From Bacillota bacterium (GTDB lineage: Bacteria > Bacillota > Dethiobacteria > DTU022): DNA of 5,296 nt. Within the stretch, counting starts at the first letter, position 1. Each line of letters opens with the position of its first letter. Shown here piece after piece: positions 1 to 5,296 of this stretch. The stretch covers positions 1 to 5,296 of the forward strand of contig JAAZHP010000104.1 of NCBI GenBank assembly GCA_012510625.1. Reading direction: 5' to 3'. The notes beneath the pieces were generated by a model that had not been told where the DNA came from, did not search any database, and was given only the letters and a program-made list of their open reading frames with translations. The position numbers and the translations under genes are program-made.

Positions 1-1483
1 CCAGCAGCTCGCGGCCCTTCTCAATATTTTCATCGCGCCGTTCACGCTTAAACCAGCTGCGGATCTTGTTTTTGGCCTGGGCGCTCTTAACCATGTTAAG
101 CCAGTCGCGGCTGGGAGTTCCGTGCTTGGCGGTGATGATCTCCACCATATCCCCTGTCTTCAGAACATAATCAAGCGGCACCAGCCGGCCGTTCACCCGC
201 GACCCGGTGCAGCGGTTCCCGATGTCGGTGTGGATCTTGTAGGCAAAATCAATGGGGATAGAGCCCGCCGGGAGATCGATGACGTCGCCGCGCGGCGTAA
301 AGACAAATACTTCGTCGGCGAAGAGATCCATCTTCAGGTTTTCGATAAATTCACGGGCATCGCGGTAATCCTTCTGCCATTCGAGCAGCTGGCGCAGCCA
401 GGCCAGTTTCTTGTCAAACTCGCCCTCGTCGGTGATTTTCTCCTTGTAGCGCCAGTGCGCGGCGATACCGTATTCGGCGGTGCGGTGCATCTCCCAGGTC
501 CGGATCTGCACCTCCACCAGTTCATTCTCGGCCACCACCACGGTCGTATGCAGCGACTGGTACATGTTCGGCTTGGGCATGGCAATGTAGTCCTTGAACC
601 GCCCCGGAATGGGCTTCCAGAGAGCATGGACCGTTCCGAGGGCGCCGTAACAGTCTTTCACCGAATCGACAATGACGCGGATGGCGGTAAGATCGTAAAT
701 TTCGTTGAAATCTTTGTCCTGCGCTTTCATTTTGTGGTAAATACTGTAAAGATGCTTCGGCCGGCCCCTGATTTCGGCGTTCAGCCCGACGGCGTCCAGC
801 TTTTCATGAAGTATGCCCATGAGCCGGTTGATAAACTGCTCCCGCTCCCGCCTCTTCTTGGCCAGCTTGTCGGCAAGCCGGTAATAGGCCTCCGGCTTCA
901 GGTAGCGGAAGGCATTGTCTTCAAGCTCCCACTTGATCTTGTAGATGCCGAGGCGGTGCGCCAGCGGGGCATAAATCTCCATCGTTTCCCGGGCGATCTC
1001 CTGCTGTTTATGGGTGTTGAGAAAGCGCAAGGTGCGCAGGTTGTGCGTCCGATCGGCCAGCTTGATCAAGACCACGCGGATATCCTCGGCCATGGCGATA
1101 AACATTTTCCGCAGGGTCTCGGCCTGCTGCTCCTCCCGGGAAGCAAAATCAAGCCGGCTTAACTTGGTTACACCGTCCACGAGGGAGGCGATCTCTTCAC
1201 CGAAAGTATCCCTGATCTCCTCCAGGCTTACTTCCGTATCTTCGACCACGTCATGCAGCAGCCCGGCGATGATCGTAGTGAGGTCGAGCCCCAGCTCCGC
1301 CAGGATCAAAGCCACGCCCAGGGGGTGGGTGATAAAATACTCACCCGATTCGCGTCGCTGCCCGGCGTGGGCCCGGAAGGCGAAGGCATAGGCCTTCTCC
1401 ACCAGCGCCCAGTCATCATCCGTGGGATAATGGCGCGCCAGCAGTTTTCTCAGCTCGCCCAGTTTTCTTTCCTTTACCGCCAT
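1..1483 (-). CDS. rel: Bifunctional (p)ppGpp synthetase/hydrolase Rel (3'-truncated by window edge)
   Basis: Rel makes the alarmone (p)ppGpp from ATP and GTP/GDP and also hydrolyses it, controlling the stringent response from the cytoplasm and the ribosome. The window holds the first 494 of an expected 720–740 residues. The HD hydrolase domain (about 25–180) has all metal and substrate residues: H53, HD at 77–78, E81, D82, D144 and N148, with HDVVEDT at 77–83. These match the published numbering of the Streptococcus Rel enzyme, which supports the ATG at 1483. The synthetase domain (about 225–345) has R241, K243, D264, GRFKDYIA (294–301), YQSLHT (308–313) and EVQIRT (324–329). RFKD rather than EXDD is the signature of bifunctional enzymes. 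The TGS domain spans about 390–451, with H418 in the IHTDIGNRC segment. The helical, zinc-finger-like and ACT regions lie off the edge. No strong Shine-Dalgarno precedes the ATG; an in-frame GTG at 1492 is an alternative start. It follows recJ after 63 nt. Confidence 0.97.
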   Translation of the reverse strand, partial: MAVKERKLGELRKLLARHYPTDDDWALVEKAYAFAFRAHAGQRRESGEYFITHPLGVALILAELGLDLTTIIAGLLHDVVEDTEVSLEEIRDTFGEEIASLVDGVTKLSRLDFASREEQQAETLRKMFIAMAEDIRVVLIKLADRTHNLRTLRFLNTHKQQEIARETMEIYAPLAHRLGIYKIKWELEDNAFRYLKPEAYYRLADKLAKKRREREQFINRLMGILHEKLDAVGLNAEIRGRPKHLYSIYHKMKAQDKDFNEIYDLTAIRVIVDSVKDCYGALGTVHALWKPIPGRFKDYIAMPKPNMYQSLHTTVVVAENELVEVQIRTWEMHRTAEYGIAAHWRYKEKITDEGEFDKKLAWLRQLLEWQKDYRDAREFIENLKMDLFADEVFVFTPRGDVIDLPAGSIPIDFAYKIHTDIGNRCTGSRVNGRLVPLDYVLKTGDMVEIITAKHGTPSRDWLNMVKSAQAKNKIRSWFKRERRDENIEKGRELL

Positions 1484-1507
1484 CTTCTTCACTTGCCATT
1501 TTTCATC

Positions 1508-1537
1508 ATAATATTGTACCGGCCGGGGTTTGAGCAA
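1508..1537 (-). promoter_or_regulatory. Possible weak sigma-A promoter before rel
   Basis: In the 63-nt recJ–rel gap the minus strand shows TTGCTC (1537–1532), an 18-nt spacer and TATTAT (1513–1508). The -10 element matches TATAAT at 5 of 6 bases; the -35 matches TTGACA at only 3 of 6. An overlapping TACAAT (1518–1513) is another possible -10. The AT-rich patch stands out in GC-rich surroundings. Transcription from here would give a leader of roughly 15–20 nt before the rel ATG. The match is weak and could be chance. Confidence 0.25.
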
Positions 1538-1546
1538 CGGCCTTTC

Positions 1547-4057
1547 TTAATGCCGCTCCATGCCGCCGTCTTCAGGAGAGCCCGGGTTGGAATCCGAGCC
1601 CGTACAACCGTTAACCTTAAGCAGTTCATTCCAGCGTGCCGCCAGTTCTCCCGGTGAAGCGTTCAACAGCAGCTCCTGGTAGCGGGAGCAGCTTTCCCGC
1701 AGCTCCAGGGCTCTCTGAAAGGAGGGCGAACCATCAAAAGAGCTCTCCAGGCCGGAACAAGCGGCCGGCGGGGAGGGCTCTCCGCCCCGGCAGAGGCCCG
1801 CTTCGTCATAGATCTGTAGGCAGCGCTGCCAGAACTTTTCGCCGGCTCCCGGGAAAAATTTATCGCGGAGCGGCCCGGGCAAATCTGCCCCGCCGCTCCC
1901 TGCCGCCGCCTCGGACCAGGCGCGGTAGATCTCAACCAGGGCGCTGCGCGAGGGGATGCTCAGGTCCAGCAGCAGACGGTTCCGCTTCAGGTCGGCCTTC
2001 CCGTAAAGCAGCCAGATATGTATCGCGCCGTCACCGGGACAGTTGTTAAAAAAAGGTTCGAGCAGCTTCTCCGACAGGGGCAGGTCATAGAGAACCAGCA
2101 CCCGGCAGCTCGCGAACAGCGGCGCATCCCTGTCCTCATTATAATTATCTCTCCCGCTGCTCAGAAAAGCAAGCCTCTGCGTCACCGGCGGCGGCAGGAG
2201 CCGCTTTAGCGACGCTATGCGGTGTCCCGTGCCGGCAAAAACAGCAGCCGTCTCGCCATCCATGGAGTTTAGAATCTCTTTCAGCACGGCCTGGCGGTTA
2301 ACGGCGCCGCGCCGGTCGATCACGGTAACCCGGCCGCAGCTGCCGCTGTCGCCGCTGCGCAGATCCTTCAACACCATCTCCAGGACCGGTTGGTCAAGGT
2401 AGCTTCCCTCCCGGAGGGAGAAAGCCAGGTCAAAGCGCCGCCCGCGCCTTAGAGAGGGTGCCAGCGGTGACGCCGAGAAAAAGATGGGGTCGGCCCTGTG
2501 CTCGCCCTTCGCCAGGTTCAATTTAAGGTGTTCTTTGCCTTCCCCCACGAGGCGCCAGGATCTGAGCTCCCAGCCGGCGCTGCAAAAGAGCGGCCTGGGA
2601 TTGCCCGTTCCGAAGGGCTCCAGCAGCTTCAGCTGGCGGGCCAGGTCAAGGCTGATTTCAGGCGCATCCAGGACGGCGTCCAGTTCGATCAGGGGGCGCA
2701 TCATCTCTCCCCGCAGGAGCGGCGAGGCGTAGCGGTTAAGCGCCGCTCTCAGATCGTCCACCCGGGCAGGATCAATGGTAAAACCGGCCGCACCGGCATG
2801 CCCGCCGAAACGCTCCAGCAGGGGCGCACAGCTGCTCAGGGCGGCGGTGATATCAAATCCGGGGATGCTGCGCGCCGAGCCGCGTCCCTCATCGCCCTCC
2901 AGGCCGATGAGCACCGCCGGGCGGTAATAGCGCTCCACCAGGCGCGATGCCACGATGCCTATGACCCCGTGGGGCCAGCCTTCACCGGCCAGGGTGATCA
3001 CCATTTCTCCGGCGGCTTTTCTATCCGCGGCCAGCATCTCTTCGGCCTCCCCCAGGATCCGCATCTCCACGTCTCGGCGCTGCCGGTTGGTTTGGTGCAA
3101 AAGCAGGGCCAGCTTTTCGGCTTCCGCCCCGTCCCGCTCCAGGAGCAGGTTAATGGCAGGGTCGGCCTCTCCGAGGCGGCCGGCGGCATTGAGGGGCGGG
3201 GCCAGGATAAAGGCCAACGCGTAGCTGTCAATGCGCTCCTGCCGCAGGCCGGTGGCGCGGGCCAGCGCCTGCAGTCCCAGGCGGGGCGCCTGTTTGAGCT
3301 GCTCCAGGCCGCAGGCAACCAGGACCCGGTTCTCGCCAAGAAGCGGCACCACGTCGGCGGCGGTCCCCAGGGCGGCGAGATCGAGCAGCCCGGAGGGGAA
3401 AGGAGCTCCCGCCTTCTCCATCAGCGCCGAGGCCAGCTTAAAGGCTATCCCCGCTCCGGAAAGCTCTTTGAAGGGGTAAGGGCAGCCTTCTTGAAGCGGG
3501 TTCAGCACAGCCGCAGCCCCCTCGAGCTCCGCAAAGGGCTGGTGATGGTCCGTTACAATCAGGTCCAGGCCGAGGCTGCGGGCACAGGCTGCTTCGGCGG
3601 CGGCATTGATCCCGCAATCAACGGTGATGACAAGAGCCGCGCCGGCGGCGGCAATCTGCTCCAGCGCCTCCCGGTGCAGCCCGTAGCCTTCTCTAAAACG
3701 GCTGGGCAGGTAAAAATCGACGGCCGCGGCGCCGAGCTGCCGCAGCGCCTCCACCATGAGCGCAGCTGCGGTGATCCCGTCGGCATCGTAGTCCCCGTGC
3801 ACGACAATTTTCTCGCCCTTATCCAGGGCGGTCCAGATCCGCTCTACCGCTTTCTCCATCCCTTTCATCAGCCAGGGTGAGTGCAGCTGCTCCGGCGAGG
3901 GATAAAGAAAAGCGCGGGCAGCGCCTGCGCTTTCAATCCCGCGGTTGAGCAAAACCCGGGCCAGGGCGGGCAATATACCGATCTCCTCCGCCAGGGCCGC
4001 GGCCTCTTCCGATTGCGCGGGGAAAGGTTCGCCCCAGCGTTTTTGAGAAAGGCTCAT
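1547..4057 (-). CDS. recJ: Single-stranded-DNA-specific exonuclease RecJ
   Basis: RecJ is a cytoplasmic 5'-to-3' exonuclease that digests single-stranded DNA with bound Mn2+ or Mg2+, in recombinational repair (RecFOR pathway), mismatch repair and base excision repair. The protein is 836 residues. The DHH phosphoesterase core is intact: HGDYDADG at 87–94, VDCG with D147, DHH at 170–172, and D226 and D235 in the LDLAALGTAADVVP segment. NAAGR follows at 290–294. The DHHA1 domain carries GSARS (393–397) and the GGHAGAAG signature (418–425). An OB-fold-like DNA-binding region follows from about 455, including FGTGNPRPLF (482–491). Residues from about 575 to 836 form the less conserved C-terminal extension typical of Firmicutes RecJ (ssDNA-exonuc_C type), including VLVLYDLPLSEKLL near 653–666; E. 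coli RecJ, at about 577 residues, lacks it. The ATG lies 2 nt after the lapA stop, suggesting translational coupling. No frameshift or missing catalytic residue was seen. Confidence 0.97.
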   Translation of the reverse strand: MSLSQKRWGEPFPAQSEEAAALAEEIGILPALARVLLNRGIESAGAARAFLYPSPEQLHSPWLMKGMEKAVERIWTALDKGEKIVVHGDYDADGITAAALMVEALRQLGAAAVDFYLPSRFREGYGLHREALEQIAAAGAALVITVDCGINAAAEAACARSLGLDLIVTDHHQPFAELEGAAAVLNPLQEGCPYPFKELSGAGIAFKLASALMEKAGAPFPSGLLDLAALGTAADVVPLLGENRVLVACGLEQLKQAPRLGLQALARATGLRQERIDSYALAFILAPPLNAAGRLGEADPAINLLLERDGAEAEKLALLLHQTNRQRRDVEMRILGEAEEMLAADRKAAGEMVITLAGEGWPHGVIGIVASRLVERYYRPAVLIGLEGDEGRGSARSIPGFDITAALSSCAPLLERFGGHAGAAGFTIDPARVDDLRAALNRYASPLLRGEMMRPLIELDAVLDAPEISLDLARQLKLLEPFGTGNPRPLFCSAGWELRSWRLVGEGKEHLKLNLAKGEHRADPIFFSASPLAPSLRRGRRFDLAFSLREGSYLDQPVLEMVLKDLRSGDSGSCGRVTVIDRRGAVNRQAVLKEILNSMDGETAAVFAGTGHRIASLKRLLPPPVTQRLAFLSSGRDNYNEDRDAPLFASCRVLVLYDLPLSEKLLEPFFNNCPGDGAIHIWLLYGKADLKRNRLLLDLSIPSRSALVEIYRAWSEAAAGSGGADLPGPLRDKFFPGAGEKFWQRCLQIYDEAGLCRGGEPSPPAACSGLESSFDGSPSFQRALELRESCSRYQELLLNASPGELAARWNELLKVNGCTGSDSNPGSPEDGGMERH

Positions 4058-4059
4058 CT

Positions 4060-4500
4060 CTAGGATGTTTCTCCTCCCTCTAGTTCCGGCGGTTCTTCCG
4101 GTTCCGCCTGTTCCGGCGTTTCAGCAGCTTCCGGCAGTTCAGCAGCTTCCGGTGATTCCACAGCTTCCGCTAGTTCCTCAGGCTCTGCCGGCGCCTGCAG
4201 GTGCTCCAGTTCCTGCTGCAGAGATGCTTTCTCCTGCTCCAGCTTCTCCAGGCGCCGCTGCAGCTCTTCCTGCCGTTTTTTTTCACCGCGTATCTGCAGG
4301 GCAGTGCGGATGCTGCGGTAAAAGCCGATCAGCCCCGTCACTACGGCGCCGGCAGCGGCGGCCCCGATGATCAGGACGATTAGAGGAAGCTTTGCCTCGC
4401 CAAAAATGTAGTTGACAATAACAAGCTGGTGATTAGCTGCGGCAAGGATCGCTATCATCAGGCTGAAAAGAAGTGCAAGAACAATCAGCAATAAACCCAA
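4060..4500 (-). CDS. LapA-domain (DUF1049) membrane protein with coiled coil and acidic repeat tail
   Basis: This is a small integral membrane protein of the LapA/DUF1049 family, in the position of B. subtilis yrvD between secDF and recJ. In proteobacteria LapA helps control lipopolysaccharide assembly; the role in Firmicutes is not established, so no function is claimed. From the TTG start it has 146 residues. Helix 1 is at about 2–22. A short loop containing NHQLVIVNYIFGEAKLP follows, then helix 2 at about 38–60, a basic stretch (R62–R83) and a probable coiled coil at about 72–102 rich in Glu, Lys, Gln and Leu. The tail from 103 to 146 is almost all Glu, Pro and Ala, with a 6-residue repeat. 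Two helices imply that both ends are cytoplasmic. A longer reading from an ATG at 4641 (193 residues) would overlap secF and add a Pro/Gly/Cys-rich leader unlike the family, so it is rejected; a start at ATG 4530 remains possible. The stop lies 2 nt before recJ. Confidence 0.85.
   Translation of the reverse strand: MGLLLIVLALLFSLMIAILAAANHQLVIVNYIFGEAKLPLIVLIIGAAAAGAVVTGLIGFYRSIRTALQIRGEKKRQEELQRRLEKLEQEKASLQQELEHLQAPAEPEELAEAVESPEAAELPEAAETPEQAEPEEPPELEGGETS
4071..4078 (-). promoter_or_regulatory. Shine-Dalgarno of recJ, inside the end of lapA
   Basis: The minus strand reads GGGAGGAG at 4078–4071, within the last lapA codons (encoding GGE). The distance to the recJ ATG at 4057 is 13 nt, longer than the usual 5–10. 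The lapA stop (TAG, 4062–4060) falls between them. This layout suggests that ribosomes finishing lapA help start recJ. No better start codon lies between the site and the ATG. Confidence 0.55.
4087..4158 (-). repeat. 18-nt imperfect tandem repeat in the lapA tail
   Basis: Four consecutive 18-nt units encode ESPEAA (4141–4158), ELPEAA (4123–4140), ETPEQA (4105–4122) and EPEEPP (4087–4104). The first two differ only in the middle codon; the third and fourth have drifted further. The units keep the reading frame, so gain or loss of a unit would change tail length by six residues without a frameshift. It looks like a decayed in-frame minisatellite giving a Glu/Pro/Ala linker. Confidence 0.75.
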
Positions 4501-4508
4501 TTTTTTCA

Positions 4509-4514
4509 CTCCTT
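4509..4514 (-). promoter_or_regulatory. Shine-Dalgarno for the lapA-like gene, deciding a TTG start
   Basis: The minus strand reads AAGGAG at 4514–4509, followed by 8 nt (TGAAAAAA) and TTG at 4500. This is ideal ribosome-binding spacing for the TTG. A GTG at 4509 overlaps the Shine-Dalgarno itself and so is too close. An ATG at 4530 has no purine-rich sequence upstream. Confidence 0.7.
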
Positions 4515-4573
4515 TTTGACCAATGTGCATTAAACCGCAGTTTGTTGCTGAACCGCGGCCAGGGCAAGCCTGC

Positions 4574-4615
4574 GCCCGCGGCGGGCAACGCTTTAGGCCG
4601 GGCGGCGGGCCCGCC
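4574..4615. repeat. GC-rich inverted repeats at the secF 3' end
   Basis: Two short GC-rich inverted repeats flank the secF stop codon. One is the 12-nt perfect palindrome GGCGGGCCCGCC (4604–4615), inside the last secF codons. The other is GCCCG-CCG-CGGGC (4574–4586, minus strand), with a 5-bp stem and 3-nt loop, just after the stop. Neither is followed by a U-run on the minus strand, so they do not look like an intrinsic terminator. They may fold in the mRNA and affect stability or readthrough, or may only reflect high GC content and Arg/Ala/Pro codons. Confidence 0.35.
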
Positions 4616-5296
4616 TGAATTCCAATTCGTTCAGATCCCACCAGAGGGGACCGGCGATAAATAGCGATGAATAGGTTCCCACCAGCACGCCTATAATCAG
4701 AGCGATGACGAAAGCAATGAGATCGAAGCTGCCGATAAAGTAATAGAAGCCGGCCAGCAGCGCCGACAAAGTCAGCAGCGTGGTCAGGGAGGTATTTACG
4801 GTCCGGACGATGCTTTGCCGGATGCTCTGATCCGCCACCGCGGCATACTCCTCTTTCTTTTTCCGCTTCATGTTTTCCCGGATCCGGTCAAAGATAACGA
4901 TGGTATTGTTTACCGAGTAGCCAAATATGGTCAGCAGAGCGGCGATAAAGGGGCTGTTTGCCTCGATTTTAAACAATGAAAATATGGCCAGCACGATGAA
5001 TATATCATGCAGCAGCGGTATAATCGCCGCCAGGGCAAACTTGAATTCAAAGCGTATGGTGATATAGGCGATCATCCCGGCAATAGCCACGGCCAGGGCG
5101 ATAAGAGACTGGCGGGCCAGCTCGCCGCTGATCACCCCGCCGACGCTCTCCACGCGCAGGTCGTTCGGACCCAGCGACGGCCAGCGCTCCCGGAAAGCTT
5201 CCATGATGGATTCGCGGCGTTGTTCATCGATATAGGAGCTCTTGATAACTACCCCTTCCGTGGCCACCCGTCCCTGCAGATCGCGTCCCTGGACCA
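4593..5296 (-). CDS. secF: Protein translocase subunit SecF (5'-truncated by window edge)
   Basis: SecF works with SecD beside the SecYEG channel in the cytoplasmic membrane, using the proton motive force to help pull exported proteins across. The open frame runs in from the window edge (first full codon at 5294) and shows 233 residues before the TAA stop; the N-terminal helix and most of the first extracytoplasmic domain are missing. A GTG at 5267 is internal, since the frame stays open upstream with SecF-like sequence. Visible parts, counted from 5294: end of the external domain (about 1–55), then five hydrophobic helices at about 60–80, 86–108, 116–136, 168–187 and 192–218. The family signature GYSVNNTIVIFDRIREN lies at about 125–141 and the GTYSSLFIAGPLW motif near 205–217. 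The short tail is Arg-rich. Whether it is separate from SecD or the C-terminal half of a SecDF fusion cannot be decided here. It heads the secDF–lapA–recJ–rel block. Confidence 0.96.
   Translation of the reverse strand, partial: VQGRDLQGRVATEGVVIKSSYIDEQRRESIMEAFRERWPSLGPNDLRVESVGGVISGELARQSLIALAVAIAGMIAYITIRFEFKFALAAIIPLLHDIFIVLAIFSLFKIEANSPFIAALLTIFGYSVNNTIVIFDRIRENMKRKKKEEYAAVADQSIRQSIVRTVNTSLTTLLTLSALLAGFYYFIGSFDLIAFVIALIIGVLVGTYSSLFIAGPLWWDLNELEFRRARRPA

Noticed and set aside
122..1162. A 346-codon open frame on the plus strand, antisense to rel
   Set aside because: The minus strand encodes intact HD, synthetase and TGS domains of Rel across this stretch; the plus-strand frame is its shadow.
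1519..1528. CCGGCCGG palindrome in the recJ–rel gap as a terminator or operator
   Set aside because: It is an 8-bp self-complementary string with no loop and no U-run, and is common by chance at this GC content.
2498..3880. A 460-codon open frame on the plus strand, antisense to recJ
   Set aside because: It lies wholly inside recJ, whose protein has every RecJ motif in order. The antisense translation shows no recognisable domain and is biased towards Gly, Gln, Arg and Ala, as expected from the complement of a GC-rich gene.
4065..4370. A Pro/Leu/Val-rich plus-strand frame opposite lapA
   Set aside because: Its repeats are only the complement of the lapA Glu/Pro/Ala repeats, and the minus-strand gene has a ribosome site and family features.
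4574..4586. Possible intrinsic terminator after secF
   Set aside because: The stem is only 5 bp and the minus-strand sequence after it (GCAGGCTTGCCC) has no U-run.
4870..4930. SecF signature reads VNNT instead of the more familiar INDT
   Set aside because: This position varies among SecF and SecDF proteins (Asn, Asp, Glu and others occur), so it does not suggest lost function.

Overview
The window is a compact, single-strand gene cluster. All four genes lie on the minus strand and read from high to low coordinates: the 3' part of secF, a small LapA-domain (DUF1049) membrane protein, recJ, and the 5' part of a long bifunctional rel (RelA/SpoT) gene. The order secF–lapA/yrvD-like–recJ–rel matches the conserved secDF–yrvD–recJ(yrvE)–apt–relA block of Firmicutes. 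The GC-rich sequence, the Firmicutes-type RecJ with a long C-terminal extension, Shine-Dalgarno-led GTG/TTG-type starts and the RFKD-type Rel together suggest a high-GC member of the Clostridia or a related Firmicutes class. I cannot name the species from the sequence.

Region by region. 4593–5296 is SecF, cut at its 5' end by the window edge; it carries five of the six expected membrane helices. 4501–4592 is a 92-nt gap with GC-rich inverted repeats and a clear Shine-Dalgarno sequence just before the next gene. 4060–4500 is a 146-residue LapA-family protein, best started at a TTG codon, with two membrane helices, a coiled coil and an acidic Glu/Pro/Ala tail built from an 18-nt repeat. 1547–4057 is a full-length RecJ exonuclease (836 residues) that starts 2 nt after the lapA stop. 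1484–1546 is a 63-nt AT-richer gap with a possible weak promoter. 1–1483 is the N-terminal 494 residues of Rel: complete (p)ppGpp hydrolase, synthetase and TGS domains, with the C-terminal regulatory domains beyond the window edge.

The genes do different jobs: protein export, envelope, DNA repair and stringent response. They form a conserved neighbourhood rather than one pathway. lapA and recJ are probably translationally coupled, and the whole set could be one transcript, with a possible extra start in front of rel.

I found no mobile elements, CRISPR arrays, RNA genes or phage signatures, and no sign of an undescribed system. The points most worth a second look are the absence of apt between recJ and rel and the repeat-built acidic tail of the LapA-like protein. 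The remaining findings are minor.
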